A stretch of 64,000 nt of DNA from Larix kaempferi (lineage: Eukaryota > Streptophyta > Pinopsida > Pinales > Pinaceae): positions 5,905,501 to 5,969,500 of the forward strand of contig BSBM01000597.1 of NCBI GenBank assembly GCA_027924585.1. Direction: 5' to 3'. Under the pieces are notes generated by a model. That model was not told where the DNA came from. It saw only the letters and a program-made list of their open reading frames with translations, and made no database searches. This document shows positions 10,860-23,680 of the stretch, piece after piece. Position 1 is the first letter of the stretch, and every line of letters begins with the position of its first letter. A program made the translations under genes and the position numbers.

Positions 10860-11509
10860 TGTTGATGTATATGTAACTTCAGAATGTATTTCACATATAT
10901 GTATATTGTATTCCTATAGAGATGTTATTATTCCTCTATACAGAAGTGTCGTTATTGATATTGTAAGTGTCATAACTTATACTTGATGGGTTATTAGACC
11001 ACCTTGTTTGGGGTCGGCCCTCTATAAGTCATGTGGGTCAAAGGGTTATTAGACCACCCTATTAGGGGTTGGCCATGTGGGTCAAAGGGTTATTAGACCA
11101 CCCTATTGGGGGTCGGCCTAGTCAGCATTATGTTATGTGGTTAAGTTCAAGCCTACATGAGTTAGGTAAAAAGGCAAGTCAAGTCAAGTATAAATAGAGT
11201 GCGGGAGGCACTCTATTTACTGACTCACTTCTCACTTATGCACTCAAGGAGGAGTGGCACACTTATGGAGGAGGAGGATCTGCTGCTAGGTTATGTCTAT
11301 CTCTTATGGTTGGTTGTATCATTACTCTATCTATCTCTGAGAAAGTTATTGGGGTTTTTCACCTTTATGGTTTTTCCCAAGTAAATCTTTGTGTCTCTTG
11401 TGTGCTTGCATTATTGTCTCCATGATTGATATGCTGTAGATATGCTGTACATGTTGTTCTCTCAGTTAAGATCCTAGATCAGATTGAAGTAAATTCTGAA
11501 AATTTAACA
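10860..11509 (+). repeat. E1 3' LTR
   Basis: 650 bases, same length as 4262-4911 and differing by scattered substitutions. It begins TGTTGATG and ends TTTAACA. It has the same TATA hairpin at 11189-11219. Confidence 0.95.
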
Positions 11510-11514
11510 CTTAC
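11510..11514 (+). repeat. Target site duplication of E1, right copy
   Basis: CTTAC, matching 4257-4261. Confidence 0.95.
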
Positions 11515-12357
11515 AAGTTCTGAGAGATTATCAATTTTACGCTAAGTTTAGTAAGTGTTATTTTCACAAGGATAAAATTCAATATTTAGGACACATAATT
11601 TTCAATGAAGGAATCTCGGTTGACCCCGACAAGATAAAATACGTTAATGATTGGCCGATTACTGAATATGTGTCAGATGTAAGATCATTTATGGGTATTA
11701 CTGGATATTACAGAAAATTTATAGAGGGTTTTCAAAGATTGCAAACCCCATAACCTCCTTATAGAAGAAAGGGAAGAAGTTTGTGTGGGATCAGAAATGT
11801 TCAGACAGTTTTAAGAAGCTAAAGGAATTATTAACTACAACACCTATTTTGAGGATAGCAGATCCTAATAAGGATTTTATAGTATGTACCGATGCATGTA
11901 ATGATAGAATCAGTGGAGTCCTAACACAAGAGGGACATGCTATTGCATACGAATCTAGAAAGTTGAAAATACATAAGAAGAACTACTCTACTTATGATTT
12001 AGAGTTATTAACAGTAATTCACGCTTTAAAAATGTGGCGTCACCACCTTATTGGCAGAAAATTTACCTTGTTGACAGATAACATGGGTTTGAGATATTTA
12101 TTAGATCAGACAAATATAAACACTAGACAAGCTAGATGGTTAACTTTTCTAAGTGAATATGATTTCGAAATTCAACCTATTAAAGGGAAAGAGAACAAGG
12201 TTGCTGATGCATTAAGTCGTAAAGAAAAACTTAATTTTATTTCAACCATCAGTACTTATTCAACAGATTTAGAAAATCAGATCCTTGAAAGGAGTGAAAC
12301 GGATGAAGAATACAGAAAATTACGAGAAAAGACAGCAAATAACAGTTCTGAAATTAT
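11515..12357 (+). pseudogene. pol: E0 reverse transcriptase C-terminus and RNase H
   Basis: Coding resumes after E1 with the gypsy RT motifs YLGHII (11579-11600), VDPDKI and FMGITGYYRKFIEGF. A one-base loss near 11728 shifts the frame. From 11783 the RNase H domain is open: FIVCTDACNDRISGVL, AIAYESRKL, DLELLTVIHALKMWRHHL, TLLTDNMGLRYL and NKVADALSR hold the four acidic catalytic positions. Another shift at about 12360 leads to the integrase frame. Confidence 0.9.
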
Positions 12358-13656
12358 ATGGAAGATTACAGTTTAAAGGAAAATGTACTGTTTTTATACA
12401 AAAACAGATTGTATGTACCCAACATACTAGAAGTAAAAATTTTGATTTTAAATGAGATGCACAAAAGCCATTACTCTGGTCATCCAGGTTATCAGAAAAC
12501 CATCACTATGCTACAGAAAGAGTACTATTGGCCCAAAATGAAGGATAAAGTAGCATAGTACATAGCTAAGTGTTTGGACTGTCAAAAAGTGAAGGTTGAA
12601 CATCAACATCCGGCTGGATTGTTGCAGCCATTGCCTATACCTAGCTGGAAATGGGAAGTGATAAGCATAGATTTTGTTACCGGTCTACCAAAAAATTAGA
12701 AACAAAATGACTCTATCATGGCAGTAGTGGATAAAATCAGTAAGGTAACACACTATATACCTATAAAGACTACTCATAAGGCTCCAGACATTGCATAAAT
12801 CTTCATGAAGCAGATTTTTCGATTACATGGTATACCGAAAGTGATAATTTCAGACCGTGACTCTAAGTTTACTAGAAACTTTTGGAGGTCTTTATTTAAT
12901 GGGTTGAATACAACCTTAAACTTCAGTACAGAATTTCATCCACAAATGGATGGAAAAACAGAAAGAGTGAATCAGGTATTGGAAGACTTGCTGAGAATGT
13001 ATGTTAAGGATCAACTTGGTAAGTGGGAAGACTACTTGCATTTAGCAGAATTTGCATATAATAACCATTATCATGCATCAGCCAGACTTATCCCTTTTGA
13101 AATTCTTTATGGTAGGAAATGTGATACACCTATTTTTTGGAATGATCCAGTAAATAGAGTTGTTTTAGGACCTGAATTGTTGCAGGAGTTAGAACTAATT
13201 GTGAAACATGTACAAAGAAATCTTAAAGTTGCCCAAGATAGGCAGAAGAGTCAAGCAGATCTTAAAAGGACTCATGAAGAGTTCCAGGTTGGTGAACATG
13301 TTTTTCTCAAGGTAAGACTGAAAAAGAGTTCATTGAAATTGAGAAGCTATGCCAAGTTGGCACCCAGGTATTGTGGTTCTTTCGAAATATTGTTAAGGGT
13401 TGGACCAGTGGCATACCAACTAGATTTTCCACCAAATTTAAAGATACACAATGTTTTTCATATATCATTTTTAAAGAAGTATGTACATGATGCTACTCAT
13501 GTTGTAAATTGGAATGATGTACAGGTGGGACAAGACGGCGATTTTCAGGTGGAACCGGACTGTATTCTCGAAAGGAGGGAAACTCTACTCCGGAATCGCA
13601 CCATTGGGCAGGTAAAGGTGCAATGGAAGCACCTTAGCCCAAAAGAGGCAACGTAG
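12358..13656 (+). pseudogene. int: E0 integrase with chromodomain-like tail
   Basis: The N-terminal zinc finger is HKSHYSGHPG...KCLDCQK (about 12459-12585). The DDE core has [10 protein letters not shown] (about 12663), IISDRDSKF (about 12850) and DGKTERVNQ (about 12950), so all three acidic residues remain. In-frame stops lie at about 12556, 12698 and 12796. The C-terminal part 12805-13656 is open for 283 residues and includes the GPFEI-like element (RYCGSFEIL), VFHISFLKKYV and the chromodomain-like end. Such tails in chromoviruses bind histone marks and guide insertion into heterochromatin. Confidence 0.92.
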
Positions 13657-13747
13657 GAGTTGGAGAGTAGTATGCGGGCAACATACCCAACTCTGTTTTA
13701 GGAACACTTAGAGAGTGATTAAACAACATCAAGAATGATTTTGAGAC

Positions 13748-13757
13748 TTAAGGGGGG
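13748..13757 (+). other. E0 polypurine tract
   Basis: TTAAGGGGGG ends directly at the TG of the 3' LTR, about 90 bases after the integrase stop. Confidence 0.85.
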
Positions 13758-16700
13758 TGTATGTCACCTACCCAAATTATGAGAATATTATTTTATTTGC
13801 AAAATACTTTATGTTAAATTTTAATTACAAAGTTTTGTAATTATGACCAAGTTTGGTCAAGGATAATTGTAATTACTCATTATTATTATTTAATAAATTA
13901 AAGTAGGAGACAAACACCCAAGGGAACTGTTAAATGAGTGTTCATTGACCCACTAGGAGGAATGGAATTTGTTAGAAGGTATGGGACAGATGGCAACATT
14001 TGCGCTCCACCACTAGCTGTTGGATATGGGACAAATACCCCTAAATTTGCGGCATTATGCCCCAGGTGGGTGGAAGAGAGCAGGAAGCTCATTAATGACC
14101 AATTAACCACTAAAAGGCCTAGGATGCCTAGACAAGGCAATTTGAATTGGGCAGGCAACCCTTACAATATTTTTTGCAAAAATATTCCTCAAGTGCATTA
14201 GGTGATCACTCAAAAATTCGAATAGGGAGGCTATGTGAGAGTGCAACTGTAAGTATTATAATTATACTGAGAAGGAAAACCAGAGGTGTTGGTGCAGGTC
14301 TCTTTGACTGCTGAGTTTTGATTAATGGACAATCTACATTCTATTGCAAGCTGATGTACTAAGGCTTCTACAGAATCTTCCTCCTAGTGGTTCAGTGAAC
14401 AACCTCGGGGGTCCTAATGCAAGTAACTTGGCTGTCTTTAGGAATAGGTTGGGTGGAACAGGTTCCTTGGGCTGTTTGTTTCTTCTACAGTCAACCAGGT
14501 TTTACTGTTCCTACTTTTGTTTACAGTTAAATTTTTCTGCATAGTAGAATTATTAAACTGTCATGTAAAAGAAATTATTTTATTTTCTAATCTAAATATG
14601 ATTATGAATGAAAGAAATTTATGAAATGATTGAATCCATAACCGCCACTATATTTTTTCCCATGTTTTTATCTGCATTGTACTCCAGTATACAGAAGTAA
14701 ATTAAGAAAGATGAGAGATAGGCAAAATGGCATTGATTGGAAAAATGAATACAGTAGTGTTCTTGTCAAATTATATCATATATTTAAACACAGTAAACCT
14801 TACAATATAGTATAAACAATTGCATATAATTCATACAATTCTTAGATAAAAGAAAGACACATTTTGTTTCTACACAGTTCTTTATATTTCTTTTAACTCA
14901 ATCTAGTTTAGATAGTAAGCAAATGCATTTCAATACTATACATTTCATGTTTTTCAAGAAATTATATTTCAAGAATTATAGCAGCTACAAGAATTAATCT
15001 CTGTATAGATTTCTTACAATTATACATATTTTATTTCTTCACTAACTATCTTTTTTTGAATTCTTGTATTAAATCTCTGTACAGTAGTATCAAAACCCTA
15101 AGTTATCACAAGACTTAGAATTTGAGTGATCATTGGGTACACAGTTTATAAATTTCTTATCAAGCCATTCATGGTAAACTTCAAATAATTATTTCTATAA
15201 CAGACCTATTATCAAACCCTAGCAAGAAAACATACACTGCATCGAGACTTTTTACACAGGTTAAGTCTTGGGTACAAAAGCTCAGTACAAACTAGATAGC
15301 AAACGAAAGCTGCAGGCAGTTTCTCATTCGTGAAACAAAATCAAACACTGTAGCATAGCCAAACCAAAACACTTGACAACAGAATTTATCTCATCACATT
15401 TTCAAAACATGATTATCAACAACGATGATGAAGTACAGAAAACAACAATCTACATTCAACCATCGTTGCTCGACACACCTTAACAATTATTTACATAGTT
15501 TTCTCAACTATTATTTTTAAAACATAAATTTCCATTGCAAAAATGAGCCATTGTTTATAACCGCAAGAGAACCCTCGGTTCTTGGTTTCCTTTTAAAGTT
15601 TAGAACACAGAATTACATTACGGACCTGTCAAGGTTCCACAATACACGGAGCTTACCCCTTATCAACTAAAACCTTTAAAATGAGACTGTGGAGCAATAA
15701 GCTACATAGGGTTTATCCTTAAACATCTAGAGAAACAAACAAAAGTTCGAAGTTCCTTTCAAACAACGCATCCAGGCATTAAAGAGTCAATTGGCATCTT
15801 AAAGAAACTGAAGATTATACTCTATACAGCTATTAACAAAACAAGATTTAAAACTTCACACTCGGCCATCACCAAAACAAAGTCGAATGGTTCCAACTCT
15901 CGGCACACAGAAGTCACCATCAAAACCATGTCAAAGGCACCTACGAGGTTTCGAGAACCACCGGAGCTTACTAGGAAGTAGTAGCAGCATTTCCATTCTC
16001 CAAACCTTTCATTTAGTAATCTCATACAAAGTGGATACCTGCCAAAACACATTGTGAAAGGTCAAAACAAGAAATTGCAATAATCAAAGCAAGCATTACA
16101 GTATTATTTCACTGTCACAAAACACTTGCCCTTTAAGAAAATGATACTTCGGAGCATTGACGCACTACACCAACAAACGACAAAGCATGTTGATATTTGA
16201 CAGCAAACCTAAGTTAACACAGAAGACCATTCTCACAAACAAGAGAATCGGACCCAGTTCGAATTACATTCAATACACTAGCCAGAGAAACCCCATCACT
16301 ATAATGGCATATCGTGGGTTAAGTGCAGAGAGCTTAAGCCTATAACTCTTAAAACTACCTCCCACAAGTCATTGGATCGAAACCTCTTGAGGGATACTCT
16401 CTCCAACCCTACATGTTAGCAGCCTATCGGCCTCATAACTCCAACTCTAATGTAAAAATGAAGACCAGGAAACTATCCATCACTACTTACAACGAGGTTT
16501 AGGGTTTCATATTCAATGATCAAGATCTGGTGAGATCGACGAGCAAGAATATGCCAACAAGCTATGTTGAAAGCCGAGCAACTATTACATTGATATCTCA
16601 TTAATTACAACAACCACGACGATGCCAACACTGCATGCTAAGGGACAATACCATGTATAGCTCAGAGGAGAAGTGATATGGTAACCATGCATAGATAGGA

Positions 16701-18179
16701 TTCCTAGTTATATTATCAACCAAGCTTCACATGGATGGCTTACGTGGGTTGATAGCAACGCTCTCCACCATGGAGTTTGGTCAAGACCATTAGTATCTTA
16801 ACGGGACACTGTCAACCTGCCATTAGCAAATTTAATACCTATCAACTCATCACCTCATTAACAAGTTCGTCGTGAAATGCAATAACATATATTATCAATA
16901 CTTAGAAAAGAGCTAGGTCGAAAAGCATGGTTCATTCTATTGCTAAAGTCTTAGCCTTTCTAAGGTTTGATTACATCACTTAAATGAATACATCACATCA
17001 TTGCATATTGTAAATCATAACATTGCATATTGTAAATCATATCATTGCAAATATTAGTGCACATTTTATATAGTTCAAAGTTTGAACTTCAGCATCAAAA
17101 TATTTGAATTACATGTCAATGCATTATTGTAGATGCATAGTAACTATAAAATATTTCTATTTCATTTCTATAGTTTTGTATAAGCAACAGGATGAAGTTT
17201 TATAATTCTAGTTCATAGCATAGATACCATATTCACAATAAATTCCATATGATTAGCCATATAGTGCAAAGACTATTAGTCAAGGTATCACCATAGGTAT
17301 AGTTTAAATGTTGACAAGATACACTCTAAAGCTAAGTTCTTAGTACAAGCACTAGTCACTATACTTTACCTATATTAACTATGTATTCAAATGATAAATT
17401 CAAGACTTAGAGTAGTCTAAGTTTGTAGATGCAAAATATAATAATAGTTCAAAAGCATAAACACTATTTTTCTATAAGCTTCCTAATAGCATTATCAATA
17501 GATATTAGTATCACTGTTTTAATAATAATGATAGTAGTCATATGATAATATATGTAGCATTACCACAGAACACTTGGATGACGTGAAATTATAACACTGA
17601 AAGAGATTTGTAAGTCAGCACATAAACTAGTATTAGAACCAAGTATCCATACCTCCAATAACTTGTTTCGCAAGGAAGTACTTAGCATTCTAATTTTACA
17701 TTGACGATGAATTGAAAGACACATGTACTCTTAACACATGTTGTCGTAGAATTTCTTACCTGCGGTATGCACATGGAAACAGGATTCAAATGCCTTAGCT
17801 AAATGTAGCTAAGTAAACTCCAGGGTAACTCATAGGACCCCTTCGTCAACATACAAACAAACTGTCAACACTTCATCAAGAACATCATAATAGCACAAAC
17901 AATGTACAGCATGTAATCATCTTTAGAACTTAAGCAAATATGTAAATTGTATTTCTTATGCATAATCATAAAAAGATCTTTCGTTAAGGAGATTAGCATC
18001 CACTTAAATCTGAAATAGCAAATGCAATTATATCATATTTATTTGAGAAGTATGACGTGTCATCGTTATTAATTATCTTAATTAAGAAATCAAATTAATT
18101 TATATATTCTGCATTAATGACTTTGATAATTATTGCTATTTAAAAATAAATAAATTTTGGTATTTTTCGGGATGTTACA
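13758..18179 (+). repeat. E0 3' LTR, about 4.4 kb
   Basis: It starts TGTATGTCACC after the polypurine tract and ends GATGTTACA. The last 1646 bases match window bases 1-1637. The LTR is AT-rich. It holds several short open frames (13938-14201, 14344-14544, 15822-16052) without recognisable domains, which I leave uncalled. No second gene is apparent inside it. Confidence 0.9.
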
Positions 18180-18676
18180 TATGTGCTCCATCGACAAGTG
18201 ACTTCTATTTTAAATTGAAAATTAAACTCCATATCATACTCTCACATGGACATCTTCTCTTCGATGGTCGATGTTTTTATGTGGTAAAAAACTGGTTTCT
18301 ACTAGCTAACTCTGGAAGTTAGTTATTTGGATGGGACACACCTTCATCCTCATTTTCCCTCCCATGGATTCCTACCATAGTCAAATTTTCATCCTTGTTG
18401 ATTATACAAGATCGATTATCATATTGGATTTTGTCTTGGCTCGAATGGCAACAAGGATGGTATCTCACTGGTTGATGTGGTGGTAGTTGCAACAAGTCAA
18501 AATTTTAGCTCTAACAAGTTGATGATTCAGTTGTCATGTGTTGTCTTCTAATAATTGACCCCACAAAATCTCTAGTATTCACAACCAACATACCACATCA
18601 AGAAACATCCTCAACATTCCTTTCACATTGGTTATGAGCATTATCCATCAATTTCCCATCTCTTCTTAGTTAGGTT
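18180..18676. other. Flank between E0 and E2, no gene recognised
   Basis: About 500 bases of AT-rich single-copy-looking DNA. It continues after E2 at 25601. Short readable stretches exist but no known domain. Confidence 0.5.
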
Positions 18677-18681
18677 ATTTG
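18677..18681. repeat. Target site duplication of E2, left copy
   Basis: ATTTG, identical to 25596-25600. Confidence 0.93.
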
Positions 18682-19288
18682 TGTTAAATTTTCAGAATTT
18701 ACTTCAATATGATCTAGGATCTTAACTGAGAGAACAACATGTACAGCCTATCTACAACATATCAATCATGGAGACAATAATGCAAGCACACAAGAGACAC
18801 AAAGATTTACTTGGGGAAAACCATAAAGGTGAAAAAACCCCAATAACTTCCTTAGAGATAGATAGAGCAATGATACAACCAACCATAAGAGATAGACACA
18901 ACCTAGCAGCAGATCCTCCTTCTCCATAAGTGCGCCACTCCTCCTTGAGTGCATGAGTGAGAAGTGAGTGATAAAATAGAGTGCCTCCCGCACTCTATTT
19001 ATACTTGACTTGACTTTCCTTTTTACCTAACTCATGTAGGCTTGAACTTTAACCACATAACATAATGCTGACTGGGCCAACCCCCAATAGGGTGGTCTAA
19101 TAACCCTTTGACCCACATGACTTATACAAGGTAGACCCCAACAAGGTGGTCTAATAACCCATCAAGAATAAGTTACGACATTTACAATATAAATGACGAC
19201 ACTTCCTTATAGAGGAATAATACCATCTCTATAGGAATAAAATATACATATATGTGAAATACATTCCGAAGTTACATATACATCAACA
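18682..19288 (-). repeat. E2 3' LTR (607 bp)
   Basis: TGTTAAATTTTCAG...CATCAACA, the reverse complement of the E1 LTR. It is 44 bases shorter than its partner because it has two rather than three GGTCTAATAACCC repeat units. The TATA hairpin is present at about 18973-19002, with one arm base changed. Confidence 0.93.
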
Positions 19289-19297
19289 CTCCCTCTT
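19289..19297 (-). other. E2 polypurine tract
   Basis: CTCCCTCTT on the + strand, i.e. AAGAGGGAG on the coding strand, abutting the 3' LTR as in E1 and E3. Confidence 0.88.
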
Positions 19298-19539
19298 AAC
19301 TAGGAAGGTATTTCTCAGCACAGTTCTTCTAGCACAAGTCATCTTCTCTGGATCATCGTCACTTGATAATCATCATTGAGTCATCATCATCGTCACTGCT
19401 GCTGCTATCTCAATCAATCTCTGAATCTACTCGTCATAGGAAGTTCTACAGAGCCAGTCCTTTTTCATACTGGATGTAGGCCCACCACATGCAGGTCTTC
19501 ATCATCACTGGGCATACTGTGGAATCCTCAGGGCTTATT

Positions 19540-20530
19540 ACATGCATCACAAAACCTGGCTACAGCATCCCAGGCTATTACGAGCACACAGCTCTACCTG
19601 TAGGATCTCCCAGGAGCACATTACATGTGACCCATCACAAAACCTGGCTGAAGCATCCCAGGCTATTACGAGCACATAGCTCTACTTGTCGGATCTCCCA
19701 GGAGCACATTACATGTGGTCCACCACAAAACCTGGCTGAAGCATCTGAGGCCTTTTTCATCCTGTCTAGATCTCCCAGGAGCAAATTACATGTGGTCATG
19801 GCAAAACCTGGCTGAAGCATCTGAGGCCTTTTCCATCCTGTCCAGATCTCCGAGGAGCAAATTACATGCCATAGGACAAAACCTCGCAAGAGCATCTGCC
19901 AGATATCCCAGGGCACCGAATTACATGCCATAGGAAAAACCTTGAAAGACTATCTGTAGATCTCCCAGGGCACAAATTACATGTCCTTCCAATCAAAACC
20001 TCGCAAGAGCATTTGCCAGATGTCTCAGGGCACCGAATTACATGCCATAGGAAAAACCTCGAAAGACCATCTGCAAATCTCCCAGGGCACAAATTACATG
20101 CTTACCTGCACAACCTGATCCACGAACACAAAGTATCATCAAACATCATCTTGATGTACACATGATCATCCTAATCATCATCACTGCAACATCCTGCTGC
20201 ATGTCATCTGGAGAAGCTCGTCATCCACGATCATCCTGATCATACAATGCATCCATCTGATGCACACTAAGTATCCATCTGATACATACATAGATACATG
20301 ATCCACACAATGTATCCATCAATCATACATGATCTACCTGATCATACAAAGATACATGATCCACACAATGTATCCATCAGCATACATGATCTACTCTGAT
20401 CATACAAAGATACATGATCCACACAATGTATCCATCAGCATCCAACATGATGCGTACATACATAAATGATCCAACTGATCATATCCAACATCCAACATGA
20501 TGCATACATATATACATATAATGATCCAAC
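19540..20530 (-). repeat. E2 tandem repeat blocks C, B and A
   Basis: The three blocks seen in E1 recur in the same order on the reverse strand: CTCCCAGGAGCA units (about 19600-19860), CCCAGGGCAC units (about 19905-20090) and GATCATACAAAGATACATGATCC-type units (about 20270-20470). Copy numbers differ slightly from E1. Confidence 0.83.
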
Positions 20531-20652
20531 TAATCATATCCAAGCAGAAACCAGAACATCATCCTAATGCTCATCATCCAGTGCTTACATCCACAGCCAT
20601 GTGAAGGATCCCCCTTCCAACATGCTTAGAATGGCTTCAGCAAATGTGTCCA

Positions 20653-21423
20653 TCACTTCTTCCTCGAAGTGTCCTCGATCTGAAGAACGCCAAGCCTCTC
20701 TCTGAAGTACTCGAACTTCACTCTGGCTAGTGGCTTCGTCAGCACATCTGCAATCTGATCGTCCATCGTAACATACAGGAGCTTCACAGCTCCTCTCTGC
20801 ACCATATCCCTGATATAGTGATATTTAATCTCTATGTGTTTCGACCTGTCATGAATCACTGGGTTCTCGGACAGCTTCACATAACTCTGGTTATCACAGA
20901 AGATACCAGTAGCATCCAACGGGAGATCAAATAACTCAGACAGTAGCTTCTGTAGCCATACTGCCTCATAACTAGCTGAACAGGCTGCAACATACTCTGC
21001 CTCAGCTGTACTCAGTGCTATGCAGGACTGATTCCTGCTAAGCCAAGAGATCACACCTGATCCCATACTGAAGCAACACCCAGATGTGCTCTTCCTATCT
21101 GCAACACTACCATCCCAATCTGAATCAACATAACCCTGCAAGTTAAACTTTTGATTTTCCTCATACTTGAGCCCATAATCCAATGTACCCTTCAGGTACC
21201 TCGGAACATGCTTTACATCAACCAGGTGAACACTCCTTGGATCCGTCAAGAACTGGCTCAATGTGTTCACAGCAAAGCAAATGTCCGGTCTAGTTTTCGT
21301 CAAGTACATCAAGGACCCAATCATCTGACGATACATGGAGACATCAACCGGCTCAGATGAAGCATCACATAGAAGCTTCAGATTCGATGCCATAGGTGTG
21401 GCCATGGCCTTGCAATCCATCAT
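20653..21423 (-). CDS. E2 RT C-terminus plus RNase H (remnant frame)
   Basis: A 256-residue frame running MMDCKAMATPM to ERLGVLQIEDTSRKK. It has the same domains as E1 8493-9311: MIGSLMYLTKTRPDICFAV, VPRYLKGTLDYGLKY, DRKSTSGCCF, ALSTAEAEYVAA, IFCDNQSYVKLSEN, DVLTKPLARVKFEYF. Substitutions from E1 are mostly single residues. The frame upstream is broken, so no full Pol can be made. Confidence 0.87.
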   Translation of the reverse strand: MMDCKAMATPMASNLKLLCDASSEPVDVSMYRQMIGSLMYLTKTRPDICFAVNTLSQFLTDPRSVHLVDVKHVPRYLKGTLDYGLKYEENQKFNLQGYVDSDWDGSVADRKSTSGCCFSMGSGVISWLSRNQSCIALSTAEAEYVAACSASYEAVWLQKLLSELFDLPLDATGIFCDNQSYVKLSENPVIHDRSKHIEIKYHYIRDMVQRGAVKLLYVTMDDQIADVLTKPLARVKFEYFRERLGVLQIEDTSRKK

Positions 21424-21970
21424 CCTTAACCTCTTCAGGATCTCTTATTGCATACTTCCCTTGTCCAAGGAAGATTCCATCTATAGTCTGCCACACCTCC
21501 ATGCCAAAAACAAATAGTGCATCATCCCCAAGTTCTTCATATCGAATTCAGCAGCAAGCTTCCGCTGTGTGTTGGCAATCCATCTATCCTCACTTGATAC
21601 AAACAGGTTATCCACATAGTAGTATCGTTGGATTTCCTTCCTCATCCTTGTAGAAAAGGTTGGAATCCGCTTTATTCTTGGTAAAGCCCAAACTGGATAG
21701 AAAGCTGTCTATCCTACCATACCAAGTTCTGCACACATATATGACTACACCATGCTTTCTTGAAATCCATCTAGTGCATCTTCTATTTCATCACTTTTGT
21801 ATTTCTCAATGCTGCCATCTGCAACATGCTTGATCTGATAGTTCCATTTGGAAGTCACAACAGACTTCCCTTCAGCTCTTGGGACCACATCCCAAACATC
21901 ATTTTTCATGATCGACGGATCATAGCATTCCATTTCTTCATCCCAGATCCTAGGAACTTCAATATCTTCA
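21424..21970 (-). pseudogene. E2 reverse transcriptase remnant
   Basis: On the reverse strand the order is KNDVWDVVPRAEGKSVVTSKWNYQIKHVADGSIEKYK (21790-21900, written here only as a landmark by its first 14 residues KNDVWDVVPRAEGK and last 8 DGSIEKYK), then a jump to RTWYGRIDSFLSSLGF and VDNLFVSSED. The central RT is deleted as in E1, and the YxDD box reads VDN preceded by a damaged frame. Several small frameshifts follow. Confidence 0.8.
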
Positions 21971-22457
21971 ATATCTTCAATAGATATCTTTGTTGCTGGA
22001 ACAAATGTTGTAGTCCTTTTGTAAGTGAAGATATACGGTCTTTCCTACAAAACAGGTTAAATTGCATGATTAGAAACATCTCATAATTTTCAGAACAAAT
22101 TCTTACACATAAAGAAATATGTCATACAGTCATGCAATTATCTTAGCCAATGCTTCAATACAACATTTATCCATATCCCGTAACTTTCTAGATGCCTTCC
22201 AATCTCTACCAGAACATTGTTAAGAGTGTGCACAACTCCTAACATGTCAGCAAAGAGGTTTCATTCTAGATAAGTAGCAATGGAATGTTGTACAGTGCCA
22301 TAGGCCACTTACCCATGTGTATTAGTAGTATACTGTTCATCAATGCAATTATTCTAATATTCACAATACATATCCTAAGTCTAGGAACATGAGCATATAC
22401 ATCATTGAACAATTTTATTTAAACAAACAAATATGCAAGAAATGATAATTAAAATAC

Positions 22458-23680
22458 TTATCTTTGTTTACTCGTTGGGTGGACTCCCTTTGAGTCTTCA
22501 CTTCCTTGCATGAGCTGTTGGAGTCCTAATCTGAAGTAGCTTCTTCTACACCTTTTTGTTGTGGAATGTAGAGAGATGGTCAACTCCCTCTGAATATCTG
22601 CATCCTTGCATAAACCACTGAAGTGTACTCCCTCTTGATCTTTGCTTCCTGGATTACCTGTTCTTGAACTCATATTCATCCTTGGTCCCTATGCATGCTT
22701 ATTAGTATCATGATTGTGTTATCCTTGTGATCTCATATAAAATCATACATTCATTAGTATACTATTAAAACACAATAATCTCAAGCATGTATAGTCATGA
22801 TCATTTCAAATAGAAATAATAAGTATTATCATTCAAGGTTTATATAGGATTCTTATGGTTAGTCAAATCATAAGAAACATAACATGTCTAAACTTATAAT
22901 TACTCAAACCTATGACTCTTCGAGTTAGTCATATCATTAATTAAGGTAAGACACATAATATGCATATACAACCATGACTATTCAAACCTATGACTTCATG
23001 AATAATCATTATCAACAATAGTATAAGATCCTAACACAAGGTAGGATTCTAGCTTGATATAGGAAAAAACATACCTATATTAGCATGCTAGCTAGTTATG
23101 TCTACCATACCTGTATAATGTCTTTTTGTTCTTCTTCAATGACTTGTGCTAGTAACCTGTATATCTCATAGGTTAACCATTATAAAACCAAGTTATACAT
23201 ACCTCGTAAATGGATCTTCTATGAGATCCATGATAATGGATGAATCTTTGTCCTCATGTCATCATGATCATATGTTCTTGAACCAGAACATGATTTTTCT
23301 TTCTTGGTGTACCTTTCATGTTAGTAGACACCATAAACCTCATACAACACCATAATGTATTAGTACAATCATAAGTGTCAATACTCTAATCAATGAATAT
23401 TTTCTATCGTGCATTCATAATTTTATTAAGGTGATATGACAAGTCTAAAATCAAGATTGTACTAACCGTAATAACATGAAAACAAACATACCATAAACTT
23501 AATCATGAACAAATCTCAAAACATACCTCGATGAGTCATACCTGTCGAGATCGCTTGTAATCTTCTTATGTAAGGCCTTAGCCTCATCTCCCTCTGAAAC
23601 AGGAACTTCTTCACTTATGCAGGTGACCAATCCATCTTCTTCTAGGATTAACCCAATCCACTTGATTTGCAAGAACTGGA
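22458..23680 (-). pseudogene. E2 linker, intron-like filler and gag scrap
   Basis: 22458-22679 corresponds to the E1 linker (NMSSRTGNPGSKDQEGVH). 22690-23540 corresponds to the non-coding filler. 23540-23680 is the gag scrap (same GACAGGTATGA joint, reversed). No frame spans the set. Confidence 0.65.

Larger units (their letters stand above)
4262..11509 (+). mobile_element. E1: non-autonomous Ty1/copia element inside E0
   Basis: Two 650 bp LTRs (4262-4911, 10860-11509), an iMet primer site, a polypurine tract and a 5 bp target duplication define a complete insertion. The internal part has only a short gag scrap, a damaged RT with the central part missing, and an RNase H domain. Protease and integrase are absent. 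Most of 4924-8000 is non-coding and contains intron-like joints and repeats. E2 has the same architecture, so this is a subfamily form rather than one chance deletion. It would depend on proteins from a relative such as an intact E3-type element. Confidence 0.92.
1..18179 (+). mobile_element. E0: Ty3/gypsy chromovirus with very long LTRs, split by E1
   Basis: The order LTR, iMet primer site, gag, protease, RT, RNase H, integrase, chromodomain-like tail, polypurine tract, LTR is visible on the + strand. The 5' LTR is truncated by the window start; base 1 aligns with base 16534 in the 3' LTR. The 3' LTR is about 4.4 kb (13758-18179), long for plant LTRs and in the range known for Tekay/Del-type chromoviruses; that clade name is an inference. 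Coding is broken by in-frame stops, at least three frameshifts and the insertion of E1 at 4262-11509. The integrase C-terminus carries a chromodomain-like stretch (VEPDCILERR to VQWKHLSP). Confidence 0.93.
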
